The notes under the pieces were generated by a model that had not been told where the DNA came from, did not search any database, and saw only the letters and a list, made by a program, of their open reading frames with translations. Position numbers and translations under genes: made by a program. From positions 310,001 to 374,000 of the forward strand of contig JAUIMM010002293.1 of NCBI GenBank assembly GCA_031769625.1: 64,000 nt of DNA. The letters run 5' to 3'. Below are positions 1-10,447 of this stretch, piece after piece. Position 1 is the stretch's first letter. Each line of letters begins with the position of its first letter. This DNA comes from Taudactylus pleione (taxonomy: Eukaryota > Chordata > Amphibia > Anura > Myobatrachidae).

Positions 1-3000
1 ATAGAACATCAGAGGAGTTAAAGTCGGGGAAATCTGACGACCAAGCTTTCCATACTCCGGTCCATAAACTGGTAGTAGTAAATAATAAATCAGTATATAT
101 GAAACATAATTTGAATTTAATGGATGTGTAAATAGAGCACGTAATGTACAATCTGGCATAGGTAAAGACTTGGTACCAGGAGGCAATCTACTAAAAACAA
201 AATGCCTGACTTGTAGATAGAGAAAAAATTGTGAATGTGGTAAATTATATTTTTCTTGAAGCTTGCAGAATGAATAAAATCGTCCCCCCGGATCAAATAC
301 ATCTCTAATTTTCACTATACCCCTCTGTTTCCATGTAGCATAATGGGAGATAGTCAGAGAGGGTGGGAAGACAGGATTACCCCATATAGTAAGATAATTA
401 GTAGACGTAGGGTCAGATTTCAATTTCTTATGAATAGCTATCCATGCTTTGTAAGCATCTTTGAATAAAAAATTATGCAGAATAGAAGCTGGTATTTTAG
501 AGTGAGGCATATGTAGAATCTCTACTATAGAATAAGGATAAAATAAAGCGTTTTCTATTTGTGGATTCGTGAAATGAGCAAGTCCCAAACACCAATCTGA
601 TATATAATGAAACAATGCTGCCTGGCAGAAAGTCTTTATATCTGGCAAACCCAATCCTCCCTTAGCTTTTGGTAAAATTAATCTAGCTCTGGCAATTCTA
701 GGTTTTTTGTTTTTCCAAAGAAAAGACTGAAAAAATGTTTGTACAGATCTTGGTATCAGATGGGGAAAGGAAAATTGGGAGCATTTGAAGTGGATATGTT
801 AATTTCGGGAAAAGTACACTTTTTATTACCGCTATACGTCCCAAAAGAGACAGAGGTAATGACATTCATTGTTTAACCAGGTTTGGTATTTTTAGCAATA
901 ACAGTCAGAAAATTGGGCAAGTAAATATTTTTGATATAGGGTGTACTATATATACCAAGATATTTAATATTGTTTTCAGTAATATGAAAAGAAGAAGAAA
1001 GTGTTGGATGCTGGTACAACAGGTCGGGATGTGTGAGGGGCAAGATTTCTGATTTCTGAAAATGAATTTTGTATCCAGCAAATGAACTGAAGCACTGTAT
1101 CTCCTCTAAGATAGCCGGTATCGAGGTAGCAGGATTTGATATAAATAAAAGCAGGTCATCCGCAAACAAAGACAGTTTCAGCTGAATATCTCCAATATAT
1201 ATACCAGTGTAAAGGGAATTGTTATGTAAAGAAATCACTAAAGGTTCTAATGTTAGGGTGAATAATAAAGGAGAAAGTGGGCAGCCTTGGCATGTACCCC
1301 TTTGAATGGAAATTTGGGGAGACATACATCTATTCGCAATCACTCTAGATGAGGCAGAGGAATTCAATGCACAAATCAAATTAATAATTTGTGATGGGAA
1401 ACCAAACCTTTCAAGTACCTCATAAAGATGATCCCAAACCACCAAATCAAATGCCTTTTCGTCATCTAATGATAATAATAGGCTGAGATCATCTTCATGA
1501 AAGTCATCTATTTGTTGCAATACCGCCAGTACCTTTCGGATATTTGAGACAGAGCTCCATCCCTCAATAAACCCTGTTTGATCTTCATGGACCAAAAGGA
1601 GAACAACCTGTTTAAATCTATTAGCGATAATTGTGGTGAAAAATTTATAGTCTACGTTTAATAACGATATGGGGCGGTATGAAGCTGGTATAATAGGATC
1701 CTTACTGGGTTTAGGTAGCACTGTAATAAAGGCTTCATTAAAACCAGGTGGAAGAGTACAAGTAGTGACAATGGAATTAAATAATCTAGTCAAAAGAGTA
1801 ATAACTGATGGTTGGAGGAGCTTATAGAACTCACCAGTAAAGCCGTCCAGCCCTGGCGATTTGCAGTTGGGAAGGTTTTTAATAGTTGCACCAACCTCTT
1901 CCTCGGTAATCGGTTGATATAAAAAATGTTTTTGATCTATCGAGAGCTGTGAAAGAGTAAGTTTTTGCCAGAATGAATCCCTGGCAGTAGTGTCAGTTGG
2001 ATCTTGGGAATATAAAGTAGAGTAAATATCATGGAGTACCTCAGTGATTTTCTGACCAGTATATTGAGGAGAGCCAGCACTATCAGTAAGATATAAAATA
2101 GTAGAAGGGGTACGAGTGCCTCGTAGGAGATTGGAAAGGAGTTTACCGGATTTATCTCCATGCATATGAAAAGTAAATTTACTGGTATTGACTTGACGAT
2201 CTGCAACCTGCTGCACCAAACAATCAAAACTAAGTCTAGCTTCTTCGAATCTAGTTTTAGTAAGGGGTGAGGGAGATCTACTAAAATCTTGATAAGTTAG
2301 TGTTAGAGTGGATTGGGCATCATGCAATTTCTGAGAGTGATGTCTTCGGTGATGTGCAGTGAAAGACATAATTTGCCCTCGGATTACAACTTTTGCAGCC
2401 TGCCAATATAAAAAGAGGGTTTCTAAATGTTGGACATTGGAGAACATATAAGAGTTCCAGGATTATTGTATTGTATCTTTAAATTTATGAGATTAAATCA
2501 AATATGAAGGGAAACGCCAATTATAAACATTACCAATAGGTATTGAGGGAGAGAATTCTATCCAAATCAAAGCATGATCTGTAAGACTAAGGGGTTCAAT
2601 AAATGAGGTCAAAGCAGCTGTAGCCAATGTAGAAGACAGTAATATATAATCAATTCGTGAGTGCATTTTATGTGGTGCTGAGTAAAATGTGTATCCTTTA
2701 TCTATCGGGTGGTGAAATCGCCAGAGATCCGTAAGATGTAATTGTTCTAATAAGAATTATATACCAAATTTAGGCTGTCTCCCTGAATAGTGAGATGAGG
2801 GTTGATGATCCATAAAAAAGCAGGACACCGTATTAAAATCACCCCCCCGTATCAAATTTGTATCCATAAATTGATATAACGAATTAATCAGTGATAGAAA
2901 AAATGAACAATCAAAAACCGTAGGGGCACATATATTACATAAAGTGTAGAGAGTGCAAAAGAGCATAATTTGGAGGATAATAAAGCGACCTTTTGGGTCA

Positions 3001-3294
3001 GAAATCTGTTTTTCTATAGTAAATGGGAGGCTTTTTCGTACTCCACGAGATTTTTTTTTTCGTACTCCACGAGATATTTTCTCGTACTCCACGAGATTTA
3101 GAATTATAAGAAGAAAATGCTACTATCTGTTGTTGTAACATGGATAATTTGGCATGTTCTAAATCAGTCAAATGCGTCTCCTGAAGAAAGGAGATGTCTA
3201 CTTTTTTAATATTTAAATAAGAGATAATCTTGCGACGCTTTGCTGGGGAATTAATACCTTGAACATTCCACGAACATAATCTAATAGTGGTCAT
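1..3294 (-). pseudogene. L1 ORF2 pseudogene: AP endonuclease plus reverse transcriptase
   Basis: ORF2 would nick target DNA and prime reverse transcription of the element RNA. The natural start is at 3294 (MTTIRLCSWNVQGINSP). Endonuclease motifs follow: QETHL near 3165, GGDFN near 2850, SRIDY near 2665 and LTDHA near 2580. The RT has YRPISLLNVDYK near 1660, LSLDDEKAFD near 1465, GCPLSPLLF near 1280 and the catalytic FADD near 1160. The C-terminal part (KNKKPRIARARLILPKAKGG, near 680) continues to position 1 in another frame. The block 873-3092 stays in one frame and is broken only by stops near 2757, 2488 and 2463; frames change at the 3037-3096 repeat and below 880. LSLDDEKAFD differs from the usual LSLDAEKAFD. 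It is clearly non-functional. Confidence 0.9.
3037..3096. repeat. Three-copy 14-bp microrepeat inside the L1 endonuclease
   Basis: CGTACTCCACGAGA occurs at 3037-3050, 3061-3074 and 3083-3096, separated by short A/T tracts. On the coding strand each copy encodes the SRGV of the conserved endonuclease stretch NSKSRGV, so one codon group has been expanded into three, shifting the frame. The third copy sits in a small hairpin, CTCGT-ACTCC-ACGAG (3081-3095). Replication slippage or template switching at the hairpin is a likely cause (inference). Confidence 0.85.
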
Positions 3295-3869
3295 AGAAAA
3301 AATGATATAAATATTTCAATGCCAAAATCTTATATAGGAAATCTCGTGAATATATACTGTAAATAAACATAAAAAAATGTGGTAAAGCATAATAACCTTG
3401 CAATCAAGAAGAAAAAATTGGGGAAAATAAAAAGAGAGAAAAGGGGTATAAAAAATATAAGTGAAAGAAAAAAAAATGAAAACATATAAAAACATATAAA
3501 CCACAGCAAGGATATTTTCATAACGTCACAAGAAAAAAGGAAAGAAAAACCATGGGGCTCCCCACACCGATATACTGTATTCCAAAAAGAGAAGAACAAG
3601 TATAATATAATATGTAACATTCACTAGTAAATAGAAAAAAATAAAACATTCCTAATATCAATGATAATTTATATAAAAATCAGATATGCAATAAAGGAAT
3701 ATAGTTACATATCCGGTATATTACCATGTAATGACATATCTATAGTATAAAACTTCAGATAATAACACGGCAAATATAAAGCAGAGAAATAATGCTGATA
3801 TTTGAGAAAATAGAATGTACTCAACAAGCAATGGGCAGAAAATGTCAATCAATGGAAGCGTTACGTTCC
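3295..3869. other. L1 inter-ORF spacer, no gene
   Basis: This A/T-rich stretch lies between the ORF1 stop and the ORF2 start on the minus strand. Its short open frames are low-complexity and match no family I know. I read it as element spacer. Confidence 0.5.
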
Positions 3870-4012
3870 TCATCTATCTTCCTCCAAAAATGCTTGTGCA
3901 TCAGCAGCATTGGTGAATTCTTTAAAATCTTTACCTTTGAAAACTCTCAGCTTGGCTGGGTAAAGAAGGGCAAACTTTCTCTTGGCTTGGAAAAATTTAG
4001 AGCAGACGGGAC
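3870..4012 (-). pseudogene. L1 ORF1 3' fragment (C-terminal domain)
   Basis: The minus-strand frame ending at 3870 contains KFALLYPAKLRVFKGKDF followed by AQAFLEE, the signature of the C-terminal domain of L1 ORF1 proteins, the RNA-binding chaperone partner of ORF2. Only about 45 residues remain. Upstream of about 4012 the frame runs into unrelated MITE sequence, so a longer open frame reaching 4256 is a chimera and not a real protein. Its position directly upstream of ORF2 supports the call. Confidence 0.8.
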
Positions 4013-4015
4013 TCA

Positions 4016-4331
4016 GGGCCTGATTCTGACCCGCTCGCGAGTGCTGAGTGCTCGCAAGCGGGTCGATGGTGCCCAAGTGTGCATGCGCACGACGGAGGTG
4101 GCTCCATCGTACGCATACGCGGGACCCGAATAACGATGGCCAAGCCTTCGTTAAGGGTCTCGAACCAAAGGGGGCATGCTGTTGATGGTGATTGACAGCA
4201 CGCCCCCTTTGGTGGGCATGCCAGGGTCGTGGCTTCCCAGATGGAGGCATTCCCATGGGAACGCCTACCGTCTGGGTCCGGCCCCACTGACATCACTAGT
4301 GATGTCAGTGGGAGTGCTTTTGGCTCTGATA
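4016..4331. mobile_element. MITE fragment, GGGCCTGATTC terminus (PIF/Harbinger-like)
   Basis: It starts with GGGCCTGATTCTGAC and closely follows the intact copy at 35941-36480: CTCGCAAGCGGGTCGATG, a palindrome around GACATCACTAGTGATGTC, then GTGGGAGTG-TTTTGGCTCTGATA. It stops at GATA where the LTR begins at 4332, so the LTR element landed inside it. The Harbinger assignment is by terminus style and the TTT flanks of the second copy, and is tentative. Confidence 0.7.
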
Positions 4332-6016
4332 TGTCACGGTTGGTGCTAGTGAGTTACCTGTTTAAGGTGATGAACTGGAATCACTGGAGGCCGGCTGGAC
4401 TGGAACCATGGGTAACATGAATAGCTCTTTTAATAAAAGAAGTGGGTAGCAGTGAGAACTGCCTTTGGTTATGAGTGACTGGAACTGGAAACTTGAGAGG
4501 TTGGAATGAGACCAGAAGGAACTTGGAGGGACCGGACTGGTAGGTAGGCTGACTGAGCTGGTTGGGGTACCAGTAGATGAACTTGCAGATGGATGGTAGC
4601 ACGGAAGCTACTTGGTGCAGCTAATGAGCCGTGAGGTGAGTAGACTTGGAGGAACCGGACTGGGACCGGCAGGAAGACTGACTGAGCTGGTCGGGTTACT
4701 AGTAGATGGGCTTGCAGACGGATGGTAGCGTGGAAGCTACTTGTTGTGGCTTGGGAAGCCGTGGGTAGATGGTAGCTGGGTGGCTACATGGAGCGGCAGG
4801 ATAGCTGTGGGTAGACACTGGTAGCTGGGTGGCAACGTGGAGCGGCTGGATAGCCTGGGTAGACGCTGGTAGCTGGGTGGCTATGTGGAGTGGCTGGATA
4901 GCCGTGGGTAGATGCTGGTAGCTGGGTGGCTACGTGGAGTGGCTGGATAGCTGTGGGTAGACGCTGGTAGCTGGGTGGCTACTTGGAGCGGCTTGGGAGC
5001 CTGTAGGTGAGAGATGGTAGCGTGGAAGCTACTTGGTGCGGCCTGGGAGCCGTGGGTGAGAGATGGTAGCGTGGAAGCTACTTGGTGCGGCCTGGGAGCC
5101 GTGTGGAAAAGCTGGTAGTGTGGAAGCTACTTGGAGTGGCCTGGGAGTCGTAGGTGAGAGATGGTAGTGTGGAAGCTACTTGGTGCGGCCTGGGAGCTGT
5201 GTGGAAAAGCTGGTAGCGTGGAAGCTACTTGGAGTGGCCTGGGAGCCGTAGGTGAGAGATGGTAGCGTGGAAGCTACTTGGTGCAGCCTGGGAGCCGTGG
5301 GTGAGAGATGGTAGCATGGAAGCAACTTGGTGCAGCCTGAGAGTCGTTTGGAGAAGCTGGTAGCGTGGAAGCTACTTGAAGCGGCCTGGGAGCCGTGGGT
5401 GAGAGATCATAGCGTGGAAGCTACTTGGTGCGGCCTGGGAGCCGTGGGTGAGAGATGGTAGTGTGGAAGCTACTTGGAGCGGCCTGGGAGCCGTAGGTAA
5501 GAGGCTGGTAGCGTGGATAGCTGAACACAGCAGGCTTACGGATAGCACTGGTCTATTAACCAGCAGGAGCCTGGGACATACTGGTACTCAGAGGTACGGC
5601 TATAGCACAAATTGTACACCACGGGACGTAACGAGATGTTCAAGCACTGAGTGCTATTAGAGGAGGATCTATATACCTATAGTCTGGCAGCGATTGGTGG
5701 ATACAGACAGGTGGTCTGACAGTGGCATTCTGAGTGGAGCAAGGCACAACATGCAGAGGGAGTAATCATCTCTGCAGCCCTTGAGAATCAGGACCACACC
5801 TGTGATTCCAATTAAGACTAGCAATGCTCACAGACAGAGCAGGTTCCAGGTGATTAATCAATCAGTGTGGGAAGGAGAGCAGTCAGCACACACAGAGATG
5901 TAACAGCCAGCATGATTCAGCCAGATCAGATGTCCCAGGAGAATTACAAACACAGATCCATGGAGCAGCTGGCAGAGGTAAGTCACAAAAGGTAACAACT
6001 AGCCAGGATTGTGACA
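4332..6016 (-). repeat. Long terminal repeat of the Gypsy-like element
   Basis: Its ends are TGTCAC at 4332-4337 and GTGACA at 6011-6016, the inverted hexamers seen in many vertebrate Gypsy LTRs. It is preceded (minus strand) by a purine tract and the dinucleotides expected between that tract and the LTR. Its length of 1685 bp is inflated by an internal minisatellite. A second fragment of the same LTR family lies at 45177. Confidence 0.75.
4600..5515. repeat. Minisatellite inside the LTR, unit about 49-50 bp
   Basis: A unit built from GGTAGCGTGGAAGCTACTTG then GTGCGGCCTGGGAGCCGTGG recurs about 18 times with substitutions. The 4750-5000 part uses a variant, GGTAGCTGGGTGGCTACGTG. Each unit has a small inverted core (GTAGC...GCTAC). 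There is no open frame through it. Confidence 0.88.
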
Positions 6017-6238
6017 GTACCCCCCTCTTCATGGGTGGACTCCGAACACCCAAATAAATACATAGGAGAACATGAAAAAATTAGACACCCAGGAAACTGA
6101 AAAACTTTCTTCCAAACATGACATTACAGGAGCTTCAAACATAGGGACACCATCACTGTAGAAACATATCTTTAGACATCCTCTTAATTCTTACATTTAT
6201 TGGGATACCAGGAGTGGAAATTCTTCAAAGGGGATGGT

Positions 6239-7975
6239 TCAAGACCTTTGTCGATTCTTCTTTCTGCTGCGAGAATGTTTTGTGCCAACCAATGGACATG
6301 GGATCTCTGGTAACTCCTGTGGAAATACATGACTGGAAAGGACAGGGTCAAATGACAGATAGTTTTCAGGGAATGGAGAATTATCATATGCAGGATCGAG
6401 TTCAGACTCCGAGTCAGTATCTAAAGGTAAAATGGAAGGTTTAGTAGGACTTGACCAATGATAGGACTCCTGGGAGGAACTAAGCAAAATATAACCATTT
6501 TTGATGGTTTTTTGGGAGGTACCACAGTATGAAGAGGACAAGGAGGTGGACGCACATCTCATGTTCAGGGATGCCGATTCTATTGCGCCACTCTCCTTGG
6601 ATGCTTCGAATTCAGCACATTGGCCCTTGAAAACTTGACCTTGTTCGGATTTCAGGGAAGTGGAGGACTCAGCAGAGGATGATTCCTTAGTAGAACCAAC
6701 AGACTGCTTGGATTGATTTTCACAACTGAGAATTTCACTAGAATTTCGTTTGACAGGTTTAAGAGCAAACTCTTTAATAACAGCTTCACTGAAAGTTTTT
6801 ATACTTAGAAGCTCAGGATCTTTTGACTCGATGAAAGGGTTGGCCCAGTCCAATGCCTTACCTCTAAAGGAAGCGAAAAGGTATTTCGTAAAGTTGGTAG
6901 GAGTGATACCACAAGCTGGATCTGCTTCCATGATTGCAGCATAATGCTTCAGTAATGCAAAGTATTGCGATAAGTCCCCATCAAAATATATACATCCTGG
7001 AGTATCCGATGAAGTTTGTGTGTTCAAGGATTGTGGAGCACATTCAGGAGCAGGGCTGGAAGAGACTTGAGGATGCTCCAATTGATGAGGAGTCAAAACA
7101 ATTGAAGTTGACAGCTGTTCGGTACTTGGACTAATTAAAAGAACTGGAAGGAGTCCAGAGGAGCCAGAGACAGCAGCTTCAACAATTGAGGCTGAGAACA
7201 GACTACAGGAACTGTCATCCTCTGGAACGATATTAGCAGGAGACGTTGAACAGGAACCAGGATCAGATTTTGTAGTATAAGACTCTTCTCCATGATAACT
7301 GGAACTTGAAACCCCCTCCTGAGGCATGAGACCCCCTCCTGGGGTGCAAGACTTGAGACCACCTCCTGGGGTGCAAAACTTGAGACCCCCTCCTGGGGTG
7401 CAAAACTTGAGACCCTTTCCTGGGGTGCAAAACTTGAGACCCCTTCCTGGGGTGCGAGACTTGAAACCCCCTCCTGGGGTACAAGACTTGAGACCCCTTG
7501 CTAGGGCACGAGACTTGAGACCCCCTCCAGGGGCGCGAGACTTGAAACCCCCTCCTGTGGTGCGTAACTCAAAACCCCTTCTTGGGTTACGAGACTTGAG
7601 GACCCTCCTTGGGTTGAGACTCTGGAGATTCTCAAGGTCATCAACCTTGTTGAGCAGTAGGTAATTTGATTTTTGTAAAGATGTGACTTGTTGTTTTAAG
7701 TCGAAAATATCCTGCTCATGTTCACCGATTTTGTTCTAGTTAGTCACCACCTGGTGGTCTGTAGAATCAAGTTGAGCTTTGACCTCTTTGAGAGCATCCG
7801 TAAATTTTGTGGCCTGCATCTGCATGATAGGAGCCATGGTATCTTTTATAGCTCTAACCATATCTTCATACATCAAAGGGAAAGTAAGGGGTATGTCTGC
7901 TGGCAACATGGTGGGATATGTAGAGTGTGCTCCTGCCAAGGAGTCTTCTGCAGATAAGGTAGACATTTCATTCAC
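6239..7975 (-). pseudogene. Gypsy-like gag pseudogene with an in-frame 9-residue repeat
   Basis: One frame runs from ATG at 7975 to 6239 (about 578 codons), interrupted only by a TAG at 7736-7738. The N-terminal part (MNEMSTLSAEDS...) and a lysine/glutamine-rich stretch after the stop look like a coiled coil. Next come roughly eleven 9-residue repeats of the form LKSCTPGGG (7315-7625). A capsid-like block follows near 7000-6750: FDGDLSQYFALLKHY and GKALDWANPFIESKDPELL, the usual Gypsy gag pattern of an aromatic start and a GKALDWA-type motif. The tail ends in a basic run, SRSRKKNRQRS. No CCHC knuckle is visible. It would package element RNA; no pol follows. Confidence 0.78.
7315..7625. repeat. 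27-bp tandem repeat coding for 9 residues in gag
   Basis: GAGACCCCCTCCTGGGGTGC plus CAAAACTT repeats about 11 times. At 27 bp it is divisible by three and keeps the gag frame open on the minus strand. The plus-strand open frame over the same block is a shadow. Confidence 0.88.
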
Positions 7976-8000
7976 AGATTTTTACCTGGTGTAGGGGCCA

Positions 8001-8789
8001 TTAAATATCTCTTCATACCCCAGACAACAAATATCAAAGCAATATGGCAGGCAGTGTCTGAAGCAACTACGGATATAGAAAAAATGTGTGAAGCCCCAAA
8101 ATAGTATTCAGGAATGAGAACAGAAGTATATATTCTACTCTAAAGTGATCAGATAGTGAGCAGGGAGTATCCCATCTTCTCTCCCTAAATCCTCACATAG
8201 GTCATATCAATCTTGCTGTGGAGAAAGAGTCCCAATAGAAACATAATATATTCTCAATAAGATATAGAGATATATAACTCAAAGCAGGAGGGTTGAGAAA
8301 ATAAAATAAGTTGAAATAACCTGCAAACTTGGAGAGGCAGGAATATATATCAGTCATGAACACTGGCAGGGTGATCGATTTCTGAGATGGCCGCCGTTAT
8401 AGTCCTGGGACTTGAAAGGAGCCGTCTGCTACCTGTGGCCAGTATTATTTATTCATTTATTCACTGCAGGTGTGGCAGTGCAGAGCAGGCAGTGGATAGT
8501 GACCCAGCGCTGTCCGGCAGTGCAGCATCGCACTCCCGCTCCCTCACCCTAGGCAGTAGATAGAGACAGGCGGTGTCAGCAGGAGAAAGGTGGTGGCAGA
8601 GGCCCAACACTAGGAGCCGGGTCCGGTGCAGTAAGGGGCGCACCCAGAATTACACAGCGTAGGTGATATAATCGGGCAGGTGCAGGGGGGAGGGTTGCAC
8701 TAAACATGTTATTTTATCCCTCCAAATGTGGAGCGCAAGGAAGGTGCCACCTCTCCCCTCCGAGTCCAAGCCACGCCCCTGATAAATGT
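8001..8789. other. Leader and boundary sequence, no gene seen
   Basis: Upstream of gag (minus sense) there is A/T-rich sequence to about 8340, then a G/C-rich block (8350-8700) with CAGTGCAGAGCAGGCAGTGG-like runs. I recognise no coding potential and no LTR end here. Confidence 0.4.
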
Positions 8790-8849
8790 TTTTTTTAAGC
8801 ATATTACTCAATTTATTAGTATGCCTTTGGATCAGGACCCCTTGTTGTG

Positions 8850-9560
8850 GTAAAGCAGCAGTTTTTGGAGATTGCTGGATTTCCTAACATCATAGGGGTA
8901 GTGGATGGCACTCACATAGCACTTCAGCCTCCAGCATGAAAGGAACACATATATCGCAACTGTAAACATTTACAAACCATGAATGTGATAGTGCTATGTG
9001 ATGCCTTGCTCCAGATTCTCTCCCTGAATACAACATTTCCAGGCAGCTCACATGATGCATATGTGATACAACATTCAAGGATTTGGCCAAAATTAGCTAC
9101 ACTGCAAGCTGGTGATGCATGGCTTCTGGGTAAGTCAAACTTCATTTTGTTTTTTGAAATAAAAGTGAATGTCTGTTTTTTTTAAATAAATTTGCAAAAA
9201 TTGTTCTTCTTCCCTACAGGCGACAGTGGATATCCTTGCACGCCCTGGCTGCTGACTCCTTTTTTGGCACCCACACCAGGGCCACAAACCCAATTTAATG
9301 CCGCGTTTACTGCCACCAGACAGGTGGTGGAGCGCTGTATTGGTCTTTTGTAGGTCGGTTCAGATGTCTCCACCACTCTGGTGGCAACCTAATGTATTCA
9401 CCGGTTATGGTTTTGCGTATCGTGGTCTTGTGTGGGATATTCCATAACATTGCCATAAGGAGTCGAGTACCCATGCAGCCAGAAGATGCCTTGCCTGAGG
9501 ATGGCCCCCATGAGGTAGGTGTTGTGAGACTGTCCGGGGGAACCAGACGCAATGATGTTG
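8850..9560 (+). pseudogene. PIF/Harbinger transposase pseudogene (DDE nuclease)
   Basis: Exon one reads VKQQFLEIAGFPNIIGVVDG, then THIALQPP, a TGA at 8937-8939, and MNVIVLCDALLQILSLN with FPGSSHDAYV: the DGTH and CDA/HDA blocks of Harbinger DDE nucleases. LLG is split by an intron from 9130 (GTAAGT) to 9219 (TTCCCTACAG). Exon two gives GDSGYPCTPWLLTPFLAP and RQVVERCIGLL with the third acidic residue. A one-base shift near 9350 leads to the tail GRFRCLHHSGGN and IRSRVPMQPEDALPEDGPHE. The enzyme would cut element ends together with its Myb-like partner. The amino-terminal exon is not recognisable. Confidence 0.85.
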
Positions 9561-10447
9561 TTACTCGCTTTTTTAGGTATGTATTGCATTTTTTTATTTT
9601 TCAAATTATAAAATCACTGTCATATGCCAAATTTTTTCTCTGTTTTGACTTTTGTGAGTTTGCAGTTTTAGACATGTTTCTAATGTGTTTTTTTGGGGGG
9701 GTTTCCCTACACCCTACCCCAATTAAAACAATGACCAAACAAAAACAACACATTGTGAATGCCCTTGTCTGTGCTTGGATTAACGACAACCCTTTTGCTG
9801 GATTGATCAACCATGTGAATCTCCTTTTTGTACAGTTCATGATTTTGTATTGAACAAACTTTGACATTGTGTACACCAAGTGTTTGTGTTTTAATGTAAC
9901 GTCGTAATGATGTTTCTTGCTGTTTTGAGAAACAATAAATTAAATTTATAATAAACAAAAATCTAATTATTGTTATTTTAAAAAGGCAATATTAGGCTCT
10001 ACACATTCATCATGTTAGTGAAACATTTGTGTGGCATGTGAAATGTTTGTTTATTAGGAGCCTAATGTCTTTTCTGCTACAGTTTAGTTGACACAAATGA
10101 TTTTTAGAAAATAAAAAACAAAAAACCCCAACTTGAAACAAGCTTTCTAAAAATGTGTAACTGAATGTCTATATATTTACAAAATTTATTTTTGAGGCCA
10201 AATGTTTATAAATTTACTTAGCACTATTATTGTGGATTGCTTACAATGTTGGCTAAAGTATGATTTAAATTAAATTGCTCAATCACTATTTTAGTCTCCA
10301 AAATACATACCAAACCAATGTAAAAACGACAAGTATGTGTAATATTTTTGGAACAAAACTACATTTTAAACATAACATTATTCCCAAAAAACATTTAGAA
10401 GCCTGGATTAGACAGTTCTTCTTTTTCAAAAATGACGACAAAATAAG

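Larger units (their letters stand above)
1..4012 (-). mobile_element. LINE-1 (L1 clade) retrotransposon, decayed, cut at both ends
   Basis: On the minus strand the order is the C-terminus of an L1 ORF1 (3870-4012), an A/T-rich spacer, then ORF2 with endonuclease and reverse transcriptase running off the left edge of the window. The right end is abrupt: ORF1 is interrupted near 4012 where a MITE begins at 4016, so the 5' part of the element is missing or displaced. Several stops and frame changes show it is inactive. L1-clade placement rests on the ORF2 opening, the RT motif style and the ORF1 C-terminal domain; I did not compare it with a database. Confidence 0.88.
4332..8000 (-). mobile_element. 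Gypsy-like LTR element with gag-only interior
   Basis: The minus strand reads gag (7975 to 6239), a purine tract (GAAGAGGGGGGTAC near 6030) and an LTR from 6016 to 4332 with TGTCAC...GTGACA ends. This is the layout of a Ty3/Gypsy 3' end. No protease, reverse transcriptase or integrase is visible between gag and the LTR, and I found no second LTR above 8000, so the element is either a non-autonomous gag-only type or deleted. A possible primer site, TGGCCCCTACACCAGG, lies just upstream of gag near 7990-8005. Confidence 0.72.

Noticed and set aside
3870..4256. A 128-codon minus frame as one protein
   Set aside because: Its first two thirds lie in a MITE and only the last 45 residues are L1 ORF1; it is a chimeric frame across an insertion boundary.
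7326..7664. Plus-strand open frame rich in RPPPGVQNL repeats
   Set aside because: It is the antisense of the 27-bp gag repeat; the gag frame on the minus strand has the recognisable capsid-like block.
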